Source: Acridotheres tristis
Lineage: Eukaryota > Chordata > Aves > Passeriformes > Sturnidae
NCBI GenBank assembly: GCA_037013685.1
Contig: CM072884.1
Location: 2,666,001-2,730,000 of the forward strand
DNA length: 64,000 nucleotides
Direction: 5' to 3'
Shown: piece by piece, positions 1-11,219 of the stretch
Position numbering within the stretch: position 1 is the first letter of the stretch
How the letters are laid out: each line of letters starts with the position of its first letter
The notes under the pieces: generated by a model
Seen by the model: the letters and a program-made list of their open reading frames with translations, nothing else
What the model was told of the DNA's origin: nothing
The model's database searches: none
Made by a program: the position numbers and the translations under genes

Positions 1-3000
1 ATAATATCAAACAGAGAGTCTGATCTGCTCATCACACTGGTGATGTCTTTCCCAATGGAATACTCACATGGTAATGTGAATAATTTCCTTGTATTTTTTG
101 AAGGGCTTGATTGTACAAACCTGAGAAAGTGTCCACACCAAACCTTCCCCTGGTTCCTAGAGAGCAGGAAGGAAAGAAGGAAGGAATGTGTTCCCTCACC
201 AGCAGAGTCATATTTTGCTCACATTTCAGTGTGAGCCTGCCTATTGTGTTTGTGAAGCACACTGAGGAGGCAAATGCTGAAATTACAGTTTATCATCCAA
301 CCAGCCTGATTCATGGCTTATCTGCAGCTAATTGCTCGCTACTTAACCTACTTTTAGCTGCATCCCCATATGCAGCCTGTGTCAGTCTTTGAATGCCTTC
401 AAGCCAGTTGAGGAATATTAATTTGTTCCTCAGCCCAGAAGGGTGCCCAGTTGCTGGGTCAGCTGTTAAGAAAGGGAAAATAGTCATTAGCACCAGGCAG
501 CTTGCTTTCTTCCTTTTGATCCGATTACAAATGATTAATCAGAACTAAAGACTTCCTACAAGCAGGCAGTTCCATGTTTGAGGAGAGTCCACACTGTCCA
601 ACTCAATGCATGCCTTCTGTGAGGCATCATTTGCCATTATTTTGTGTTATTTACCCAGTAGCAGCCCCTGGATGAATTAACTTATACTCTGCTTTGACTG
701 GTACTGTCAGAGCATGTAGTTCAAACAGGAACACATAGCCCCTGTGTTATTTAGGTAAGGAAAGTTTATTACTTTACATTTATAGAGCCTTGGTTCTCCT
801 GTGCCTTACAATCACAGAGGTCCTTTACTAGCACGACCAGGAAATGAACTCACATCCATTTCTTCTAAAGAAATTCAGACTTACAGATTGAACATGAAAT
901 CACAGCTTCTGCAGCAATATGAGAATATATTGTGACTTTCATCCTGTTGCTCTATAGTGTATTTTAAAGCTTGACAGCTGTTAAAAATCAGTGTATCACT
1001 CTCAAAGCCAATGAGCTTCACTTGTTCACAGAGTGCACTGAGGAGTTGGCCTCTTCCAATTCCTCCAGAGCAAGAAATTCAATGTGCTCCATGATTTTGG
1101 AGCCTAAGGTGGCAAATGTGTGTTCCTGAGATTCTCAGTCCATTTGAAACTCTCAGCTTCTGAATCAAAAATGGATAAAGGAAATTAATGAGCCAGGCTG
1201 TGCTTATTTAAACAGCATGGCCAAAGTAGAATAATCACGTTGCCAATATTGCATGGATCATAGTGACATTTAGAGGACAAGCCCATTGCAGGTGACTTGG
1301 TTGCCCTCTAAAGAATCTCTGTGCTTGGAAACTCAGCTTTTCCTTTTTTCTCCTCGTAGACAAACATGCTCCAGTGTTTCAGGAAGTCTGCTTCCCATCA
1401 GGGAAGCACCTCCACCTTGATGGAGTCCCTTGATTGCAGCTCTCTGGCAAACTTTGCTGAGTTGAAAGTTCAAATACTTCTTAAGAATTCGATCTGGCAA
1501 GGCAATAGGTAAATTTTCTCTACAGAAAGGCAAGCCACAGGGCAAAGGCTCAAGGAGTATTTGCTTGCCTGCATCCTCCTCCTCAGTGATTGTGCAGTCA
1601 GCACTTGTTCTTAATGAGGCTGGAGCTGGCCTGGAGAGGGGAATCCTGCTGGGTGGGAAGCCCAGCATCAGCACTCCCACCTAGCCCTGGAGCTGGCTTG
1701 GCACATCCCCACCCTCCAAAGGGTTTGAAAAGCCTGCAGTCCTTCAGGGGCTCGGACCCAGGCAGTGTGAAAAAGCAAAGATGAATTTTCTGAGCGGGGG
1801 ATTGCCCTCAGAGGAGCAGGAGGGGCAGCTCCCCAGTGCTGTGTGCAGCTACTCCAGTAAATCAGGATGGTTTCCAAGGGGCTCCAGCTGTGTTACAGCC
1901 CTGCTGCTGCTGCTCCTGCAGTGCAACCAAAGGGAAAAGCAGCAACTCACACAAGAGCTGTGATCCCCTAAGTGCTGCAGCTCAGGATGCACCTACGTGG
2001 AAGCACTTTTCAAAGGAGGGAACTGTGGTTCCTAAACCAGTCATCAAAATCTCCAGCTCTCTCTGGGCTGGCTTCACCTGATGTAGAGGATGGGAAGAAT
2101 GAAGGCTCCACTGCAGGCTGGTCTGGCTTTCAAGAAGAAATTCTGGCTGGCCACAAAGTTCTTGCTCTCATCCAGCTGGAGTTTGTCACGTTGCCACAGC
2201 TTCATGTATTTCACAATATGGACTGAAATCTGCTTTTCTCTTGAGTTTTTATTGGAAAAGAATTTTTGCCCTCCATGGATTTTGAAATACGTGAATTTTA
2301 TATACTGTGAGTGCGGATGGGGAAATGAAAAAACCTAAGCATTTATTGATTTTAGTCCTACTTTTTAGCCTATCTCAGGAATTTTGAGGCTGGACATAGA
2401 GCTGAGGGGTTTTAAAATGCTTTGAGGCGATGGTGGCACATTTTGGAACTCTTGATACCTCACTGAGGAAAAAGCAGGACATGATCCTGCCCCCTTGGCA
2501 CGTGTCCTGTGTTATCTGGAGCCATGCTGTGGAAGTGAAGGGGATTGATTCTGCTGAACAGGAGGTGTTCTGGCCTCTGGCTTTGGGAGAGAGTTTCTTA
2601 ACCCAAATTTCCTTTCTGTCAGCTCATGTAACCATAATTACCAGGCACTGGTCCCTCTTATCCCAGTCCCCTATCTGACATCTGTGCAGACCTCTGAAAT
2701 CCCAAACATATTGGTGTGAATCTGTGCGAGTACTTTGGTTGTGGGATTTTTTTTTTTTTTTTTGAGGGATTTATTTCTCTTTTTCTGATCAGGTGCACAG
2801 CACACTCCTGGTTCCCACACCAGAGAGGAAGCAGCTTCTTGCTGTACACTCTCCTGGGCAGTAATTACAATTTTTCAGGAATGAGGTTTAGTTTGTAATT
2901 CAACATTTCCCCATAGCACAATTGTGTAGCACCTATACAAATATTTGTTCCTGTTAAATGCTTGGGGAAAAAAAAAACCAACCCAACATTATAGCAGAAG

Positions 3001-4244
3001 TCAGAATAGATGTAAAGTAGTCAGAGGAACAAAACCTTTTATTTCCCTGTCTTTGAATCCTGTACAACATTCATTACAATTGTTGTAATACTTCCATTGA
3101 CTACTGTAAGAATAGTTCTGAAATATTTATAGTTCCTGGTGGATTCTAGATTAATGTTTCTTAATCTATTTATATATTCAGCTGGCATTGTAGAGGCACA
3201 ACAAAACTCTCGTGCTTGCCTGGGTATAAATCTTTAGGAGCACCAGCATGAACCCCAATTCCTGTGCTCCTCCAGTCCTTTTACAACTCTGATAAAGGAA
3301 TGAAAGTAATTTTTTTCTGATGAATTTTGTACTCAATCTTCTTCTGGTGTCAGGCTAGTACAGGTTATACCATCTTTTATTCTGTGTCAAACAGTCACAG
3401 AGCAGAGGATAACATGACAGATAAAGCTGCAGTGGCTGCCACTTTCTTTTTTTGAGTCCTTAAGGATGAGCATTTAGAGCAGAACAAAAGCTGTGAGATC
3501 TGGAGGTTGCCACCCAGCATTTCTTGTGATTATTGAATAGTTTTAGTACTATGCAAGTCCACAGCAAAAGAGAGAGAAAATGGGAATGTAGAGCAAGCAG
3601 CTATGACTTTTCCCACATTTTAATTTTAATTTCAAGGAAAAAACGGCCAGGATTAAAAATATTTTAGAAAATTATTTTTTTTTACTGAATATTCATAGCC
3701 TGCTGGTGAGAAATGCTGGGTTTATTAAAATACGTGTTTCTCTCATGTGGAAATAAGATGTCTGTCCCCATGACAAAAAATGAATTGAAATGGCTGTCAA
3801 ACTATTTACATACTGGTGGCTCTTATTTAAGCTGTCACCTTTAACACCCTGCAGCAGTACCCCCCTCTGCCTGCATCAGGGTGCCCCCAAACAGGCAGAG
3901 GTGTAGACTCAAAAAATATTTTTGAAAAAGCAAACTTTCATGGGGGTTGTGGAATTTTTGCCTATGTTTGGGTTGGACTGTATGACTTATTTGAAACATT
4001 GCATTTTGATGAGTAATGTTTCAATATAACATTATTTGAGTGGGGGGAAAAAAGCCCCTCAGTGGTTTTTTGGGGTTTTTTGAGCACCTATTCATTTGTA
4101 TGAAATTTTTATTTTTTAAGAGGGTCTCCTTTTCATTTTCCCTGTGTGGAGTGGAAGGCCACTTTAGCTTTCCAGATGAAGTGATAAAATTGCTTTTCTC
4201 GTTTTGTTGAATGACTCAAGAGGCTCAAGAGCAATGAATTAATG
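1..4244. other. Intergenic, no gene seen
   Basis: Mostly AT-rich with a more GC-rich stretch at about 1590-2100. Open frames here are short, overlap on both strands and show no known domain. A T run occurs at about 2748-2764. No tRNA, rRNA or recognisable mobile element was noticed. Confidence 0.6.
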
Positions 4245-4525
4245 ATCACAAAGTCATGGAATGGCTTTGATTGGAAGGGACCTTAAAGCTCATCCATTCC
4301 CACCCTTGCCATGGGCAGGGACACCTTCCACTGTCCCAGATTGCTCCAAGCCCCAGTGTCCAACCTGGCCTTGGACACTTCCAGGGATCCAGGGGCAGCC
4401 ACAGCTTCTCTGGGCACCCTGTGCCAGGGCCTGCCCACCCTCACAGGGAACAATTCCTTCCTAAAATCCAACCTAAACCCATTTTCTTTCCATTTGAAGC
4501 CATTCCCCCTTGTCACTATGTGATC
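4245..4525 (-). mobile_element. CR1 LINE 3' fragment
   Basis: The plus strand shows the reverse complement of the avian CR1 3' end: ATGGAATGG, TTGGAAGGGACCTTAAAG, CCATGGGCAGGGACACCTTC, CCAACCTGGCCTTGGACACT, then CACAGCTTCTCTGGGCA and CCATTCCCCCTTGTCACTA. The element is therefore on the minus strand and heavily 5'-truncated, as most CR1 copies are. Open frames inside it are not genes. Confidence 0.92.
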
Positions 4526-7500
4526 CTTCCTCTAGTTGACTTGTGAACCAAAGGTTGTCCACGGGGTTCCAAGGAAAACAAAAATTGAGATTCATTTTAG
4601 CTTTTTACAATGCAGCTGCAACTTTATGCTTTTGTGTCCAAAGAGGCCTTAAAGGTAATGGCATGTGAAATTGTTCCTCTGCAACACTTTGGGTCCTTTA
4701 CCTCTGTCTGCAAAGCTTGCAGCAAGGAGAAGGAATTAGTTGTAGAAAGCTAAGTTTTGGTTAACTTTAACTGGAAATAAAAACCAAAAAAACCAACATT
4801 CTCAAGTGCTCACTACTCAAAATTTAGTCACAAAAAAGTTAGGAAACCAAAGCCAAATCAGAAGTCTTAATGAAATAAAGAGGTGCTCTCAATTTGAATT
4901 CCAGTGCTAACCTATTAAGCAGCACATTCCCACGTTTTTCAACAGCCCTGGGGGTGAAATGGCAAATATATATTTCACTGTGCTTTGATAGTCATTGTAT
5001 TTCTGCAAAAGAGATTTGTTCTAGGTTATCTGTTGAAATCCAGCCAGGTCTTTGGTGGAAAAACCCTGCCTTTTGTCTCTGTTTCACTTCTGCATCAGCA
5101 GCCAGACTGTTTCCATATAAAAAAACGTGACTGGAATTTGCAGGTATGTTAGTTATTGGTGATTTCACACCTGCTGAGAAGCCAGACCTTTGACAGCTAT
5201 AAACAGATGCCTCTGTAACACATTTGGTTCTGCTCAGAAAGTGGAAATGTTGTTTTAGTCTCTATTAAAATAATAATAATGAAACCATAGCTTTACCCTA
5301 AGTAGTAAAATTTATGCATTCACGGTCAGGAAAAAAACTCCTCATGATAAAACTATTTATATGTTCTTTCAGAATAATTTTTCTTTTTTTGCTTAAATTC
5401 ATTTTTTAACTACACTTTATCTGGTGCAAATATTGAGCAGAAGTGAAGTTGGACTGAGGATGTTCAATCTGTGATTATTCATCAAGCATGACCTTCACCT
5501 GGAGTTTCAGGGCCAAATCCAGTGGGTCTTCAGGCCAAGTGCATTACCTGGGAAATATTGTTTTTCCATCCTTGAAGTGTGAAAAGAGAGGCCAGATACT
5601 ACATATAATAATCCCTGGTTAGAAAATTTTAGCTTCTGAAAATTGTTGTGCTGTAGCAATCCAGAATGCAGACACAGATGAGTTTCCAAATTGAAAATGA
5701 CCCAGACATAGCCCATCAGGCCTCAGTTAACTGCAATCTTAATTAAAACTTGACTGTGGGCAGAAAAATGAAACAAAAACGTTCTTAAAAAATGCTTAGA
5801 GGTTGTTACAGTGGTTAGTAATGCTTTGCAATAACGTGTGTGCCTTTTCAGTAATAAATGGATTGCATAAATGATAGATGCAGAAGCTTCCATAAACTGA
5901 TGAGTTCATTATGGAATTAGATCTTTAACTCACGTGCAAGAATAATCATAGAAGAAGAATGTTCATGCTGAAGCTGGTTGAAAAGAATGGTAACTTAAAA
6001 AGGTTTAGAAGACATCAAAAATCTTTAAAAATCAAGTTACACAGGTAACAAGACCAGAATGTGCAGAGAAATCTAAGTTTTGATTTATTTATTTTTAATT
6101 AGTGAGTGCCCTGTGTAGTGCAGTGAAACAAACCCTGTTTGCCAGTGTTTCCCCACTTAATGTACTTTATGAGAAAAGTCCACATCCCGAAACATTTCAA
6201 TCTAATTGCCTCTGGCATGCCTATGTCCATTTTAATATTTTTTAATTCTATTTTATGTATTTCTCTTCTTAGTATCCAGTTCTTCCTCCATCTCTGTTCT
6301 CTCTCACATTCAAGTGACCTTTCTTGTTGTTTTCAGCTTCCTTTTCCTTTCATCAATGGGGTTTTCAATAGGGGGGGCACTAAAACCTGCAAAACCTCCT
6401 TTGGTGGGATGTTATGCTGTGGTGCCTGTTTTGGTCAGGAAGCTGAGAGCTGGAAGACACTGCTGGAGGAAAAAGCCAAATCCTCTACTCTCTGGTGCAC
6501 AGGTATTTGCACACCTTCAGGCTTGGGCTGTCTTCCCACCCTGCCCAAATCCCTCTGTGCTGGGAGAGCTCTTGGTTGTGATCTGGATTCACACTTCACA
6601 CGAGTGTGGAGATTAATTAAGTGAGGGATGGATACCCAAGACATTTATAATTAACGCCTTAAGTAAGTCATAAACCAGGACTGCAGAGATGAAAGCTCCC
6701 TGCTTGACTGATTTACTAAATCACACATTCCCCCTTGACCACTCTTTTAAGGGTACAGTCTTTGCCAGCTCTGTGCACGTGCTTTGAGAATTATTCACTT
6801 CAGAGCTTCCTGCACTATCAACAGCTCAGTATTTTTTCCCAAGCACGTTACATCCTTTGAACCTGCATGGCTTCATAAGATCTGATTAAACCTTTTAGAC
6901 CTGAGAGTGGATATTTTGCATATTGAAGGACTTAATCTCATCCTTCAATCTTGCTGGCTCATGGGGTTCCCCTCATGAAAGGTGTTCTCCCTCTTGGCAG
7001 AAGCTTTGCCAATGCTTCTATTTTCATGCTGGAGAACTGAGATGACTCTAAGGGGGACCCTGAGAGGGTGCAAGTTACTTTGAACCTTATTTTCTGCTAC
7101 AGGGTGGGCACATTTTTCAGTTATAAATAATAATTCTGGTCTCTTTTGAGGCGTAGCATACTTTTTCTTTTCAGAGAGAGTGTTTGGAGTCTAGTCCAAC
7201 ACTCCTGAAGTCTAAGAGAACCAGGGACAAGAAGGGAAGCCAGCATGTCTAAAAGCAAACTAAGGAGGTTATTAGAAGTATAAAAGACACCCTTCAGTGA
7301 GTGGAGTCCAAATGGAGATTGCAGAAAAGATAATAAACCTTCTGGCAAGCTAAATGTGAAGCCATAATAAAGCTGGCCAAAAACGATTTTGAGGAGGAAG
7401 GGTTCAAAATTTAACAATAAAACCCTTTTTTTTTTTTTTTTTGATACATCAAAAGCAGGAAGTTTGCCAGCAAGTTGATGGGGACAATATATTACTGAAA

Positions 7501-9942
7501 TGTAGAAAGACCACTGTAGAAGGACAGAAAAGAAGGAAAGTATCACAAGGGTGAATGCTCAGTTGCTGGGGACTGTCCTGAGGAACTGCTGAGACTGAGG
7601 CAGTTTGATAGTAAAGAGGATTGGAATAAATCAACACAACAAAAGGGATAAGGGCCATGTTGTACCAGTGCAATTTGTGCAAAATCTCTAAAGAAACCGA
7701 AGGAGCAGTCACCTCTTATGGCATCTTACCCCTTCAGTCAGCCTTAGTTAAGAGATTTATAATACTCTGTGTCTGACTCTGCTTTTCCAAAAGACTTCAG
7801 GACAACCAGGCAATGACAAATATGTGTCTGACTTTCATATTTCCAAACTGATCTAATCTTCCTTTGTTACAGTCAAAACAGCAACAAAAAATCCCAACCC
7901 AAGCCCATGCTTATTGCAGGGCAAAACAGCTCAAATTTCCAGCCTCAGTTCTTTTGCATGAATAATTGTTCCACATCCAGTTGAAAGGTAATATTGGGAT
8001 TTTATCTTTGCTTGATTTTGACAGGAGTCCACTTTCTATTCCAGCTTGAAGTCTTACCAGCTCCTTCAATCTGATTCAGATTCATGCACTGCCCAACTGG
8101 AGAGGAAGAAACAATTCCACCTAAAAATCAAACAGGGACTGAGAGGCATTTGGTGGTTCCTATTTCTGGGAGAAAAGCTGGTGTTCCCACTTGCATGTGT
8201 ATCGGTGTGGCTGGTTTGAAGGGCTGGCCTCAGCTCTGTTCCCTGTCCCCAGTGCTCAGGGGGAAAATAAGGATTAAGTGATATTTTTGGTTAAGACATA
8301 CAAGAGCCACCTGGTCCCTGCCTGATCACCGGTGTAAGTCAGAACAGCCAGCTCATATCCAATTTCCTCTGGTCTCTCTGGAGCTCTGGAAAGCAAGGAA
8401 AAAGCCTAGAGCTCTGCACTTCATCTCTTTCCTTCAGCACTTCCATTCCTTGGTGCAAACGCTGCCATCCGCATGGAGGACTGAAGTACGTTTGAGGATA
8501 AAAATCCATTTTGCCCATCTTGTACTTGCTAAGCTTCTGCTTAACAGCCAATGAACTTCATGTGGCCCTTTTTTGCCCTCAGTTTTTACAGTCAGTGCCA
8601 TAAACGGGCTGTACATAAACATTCCTCGGAGCTGTGAGCAGGCCAGGTCTGTGTGGTAGGGCTGTGCTCAGCAACAGCACAAAGCTCCCACTTCTGTGCA
8701 GCAAAACCCTGCCTGCCTGTGTGGTGCAGGGCTGGGGCATTCTGTGAGTGGAGATGAACCCCAAATGCCTGTTGATACAAACCAGATGGGCTCATTCCAT
8801 CCCAGAGCTTCTTAAATACAGTGGTGGTGGTGGTACTACGTGGGCTTGCTACTTTCAGTTTAGGTCAAGGTTTAATTTTTACTTTTGAAAAACAGGGTGG
8901 TCATTCCTAGCTGGAAAATCAGCTTATCTGAACATAAAAATGAGCTTTACCAAAAATGGGGAATTGGAACCCAGCTGTAATTAAAAGGATCTTAAACACT
9001 GACTTCTGATCCCTAACACATCTCACTCGTTTGTTTGCTGTTCTATTGGAGGTTTTGGTTTGGTTTTCCTTTTGTCATGAATGGCACATGGAGACAGTAA
9101 CTGGAAATGACATCTCCAGGTGGTTGTTGCATTTGTTATACTTTGAGCTACTGTTCTTGGTCCTCTTTACTGTCAGACACAAAACTTTCTGGGTGCCGTG
9201 GTGCTGGAATTGCCTGCAAAACCTTCAGGAATGAGCAGGTCTTTCAGAGACACTGGAGCACATAACTGGAAAGGATCACCTGTTTACCTGAGAATGCCTT
9301 CAGAATATATTGCTGATACTTTTTGTGAAATATTTTGGGTTAGCTAAAAGAGAAAGTAAGTAATTTCTCTCTAATATACTTCAAATATATCCTTTTTTAT
9401 TTATGATGATCATAGCTGTTTGCACTGATGATTTTTTGCTTTTATCTTTGTTTGCAATTGATAGGGTGAGGGTTTTTTCCAATTTTATGAAACTTGCATA
9501 ATTACAAATTTTGTAATTTTTCAAACTGAGACAGAACCATCTTAAGCCTTTTAATTCATAGGCAATATGACTTGTGGAAGGGAGGATGAATTTACTGAGA
9601 TTTAGTTTGGACAGTTACTCCATGAAATCTTGACATGCCATTTCAGATGTCCATCTAAACTAAATCTCTACCTTTTACATTGGTGGGAGGAAATCCTCTT
9701 TGCCCATCAATTGAAATAAAATAAAAAAGTTACATCTGTGTTTACAGAACTTCACAAGTCTGCAAATGGCAGGGCTTGGTTAATCTGTACCACAGCTATT
9801 CCCGAGGATCACTGCACTGGGTTTCTCCCGGCGGTGTTTCTGACAATAAAAAAAAAATTAAAAAATGAGAAATTACCATTTTTGGACTGGTCTTTTTCTT
9901 GCTTAAAACACCATGAGGGTTGTATCTGCCCTGGGGGCTGCG
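4526..9942. other. Intergenic, no gene seen
   Basis: AT-rich DNA with scattered homopolymer T runs (for example about 7425-7442) and no open frame resembling a known protein. It lies well past the 3' end of PROS1. Confidence 0.6.
8821..8835. repeat. Short (TGG)n repeat
   Basis: A short run of GTG/TGG triplets in intergenic DNA, with no associated gene. Confidence 0.6.
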
Positions 9943-10668
9943 GGAGAGGAGGATGAGGATGAAGATGCGGATGTGAATGAGGATGAGGAGGAGAGTGAGG
10001 GTGAGGATGAAGGATGAGGATGAGGATGAAGATAAGCATGAGGATGAGGTTGAAGATGAGGGTGGGGAGGTGTATGAAGATGGGGATGAGGATGAAGATA
10101 AGGATGAAGATAAGATGAGGCTGAGGACGAGGATGCAGATGAAGATGAAGACAAAAATTCCGATAAGAATGCAGATGAAGATCAGGATGAGGATGAGGAT
10201 GAGGATGAGGATGAAGATGAAGATAAGGATGAAGATAAGCATGAGGATGAAGTTGAAGATGGGGATGAGGATGAAGATAAGGATGAAGATGAAGATGAGG
10301 ATGAAGATGAGGATGCAGATGAAGATAAGGATAAGGATGAAGATAAGCATGAGGATGAAGATGGGGATGAAGATAAGGATGAAGATAAGGATGAGGATGA
10401 AGGATGAGGATGGGGAGGTGTATGAAGATGGGGATGAGGATGAAGATAAGGATGAAGATAAGATGAGGCTGAGGATGAGGATGCAGATGAAGATGAAGAC
10501 AAAAATTCCGATAAGGATGAAGATGAATATAAGGATGAAGGATGAGGATGAAGATGAGGATGCAGATGAAGATAAGAATGAGGATGAAGATAAGCATGAG
10601 GATGAAGATGGGGATGAAGATAAGGATGACGATAAGGATGAGGATGAAGGATGAGGATGAAGATGAGG
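9943..10668. repeat. GATGAR hexanucleotide minisatellite with 348-bp higher-order period
   Basis: The block is about 0.7 kb of tandem hexamers GATGAG, GATGAA and GATAAG, with occasional GATGCA and GGTGGG variants. A long segment (10063 to about 10168) recurs at 10411 to about 10516, shifted by exactly 348 bp (58 hexamers) and sharing rare variants such as ACAAAAATTCCGATAAG. The minus strand has no stop in any frame of the pure repeat, so long SSSS, HPHP and ILIF open frames arise; these are artefacts. Confidence 0.95.
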
Positions 10669-10924
10669 ATGCGGCGCTCTCCCGGTGCCGCAGCGCCACC
10701 GCGCGTCCCCTCCCGTCCCCGATTCTCCACTCGAGCATCTCCGGGAGCATCTCCGGGCGCCTCGGCATTCCCAGCCCGCCAGGAGCGGGGACACAAACCC
10801 TCCAGAAGGGCTGAAAGCCTCGGAGGCTGCTGGAGCTGGGTCTGGGCAGAAGCTGCGCTCCCTCCCGCAGCCGGCCGGGCATGTCCGGGATGAGGAACCA
10901 ACACCGCGCCCCGTGATTTTATAG
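10669..10924. other. CpG-rich segment flanking the minisatellite
   Basis: The segment is abruptly GC-rich with many CpGs (for example GCGGCGCTCTCCCGGTGCCG) between the hexamer repeat and an A-rich tract. No recognisable gene is present. It could be a small CpG island, or part of an inserted element together with its neighbours. Confidence 0.5.
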
Positions 10925-11085
10925 GGAACAAATATAGGGGGAAAAAACAAAAAAAAAAAACCCAAACAAAAACAAAACAAAAAAACCCCAAAACCAACAA
11001 CAACAACAACAAAAACAGAAAAAGAAACAAAAACCAAACAAAAACAAACAAACAATAAACAACCCTCCAAAAAAAAGGAAATAGG
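10925..11085. repeat. A-rich (CAAA)n/(CAA)n low-complexity tract
   Basis: The plus strand is a run of A, AAAAC, AAAC and CAA units, including five CAA triplets near 10997-11011. The tract resembles a decayed poly(A) tail or an expanded simple repeat. GC-rich sequence lies on both sides. Confidence 0.85.
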
Positions 11086-11219
11086 CGGTGCTGCCGCCTC
11101 TGAGCTCCACAGCGATGCCGGTGCCCCCGGTGCCATCCCAGCACGGGCACCTCGGGCATTCCTGCTTTGCCTGCCCAGGAAATTCCGTGCCCCGAGCAGC
11201 CTCAGAGAGGTTTTTCACA

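Noticed and set aside
1333..1680. 115-codon minus-strand frame
   Set aside because: It shows no known domain, overlaps an open frame on the other strand, and has no splice or promoter support.
6139..6624. 161-codon plus-strand frame with an N-terminal hydrophobic stretch
   Set aside because: The hydrophobic part is T-rich noncoding sequence and the rest has no family resemblance. I would want conservation evidence before calling a gene.
9977..10654. 225-codon plus-strand frame of Arg-Met-Lys / Asp-Glu repeats
   Set aside because: It is the translation of the same GATGAR array; the frame shifts between RM and DE registers at single-base irregularities and is not under coding constraint.
9796..11136. 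446-codon minus-strand open frame rich in Ser, Ile, Leu and Phe, plus related 357- and 325-codon frames
   Set aside because: The hexamer repeat contains no stop on the minus strand in any frame, so all three frames stay open. The composition is purely repeat-driven, with no domain and no promoter or splice logic.
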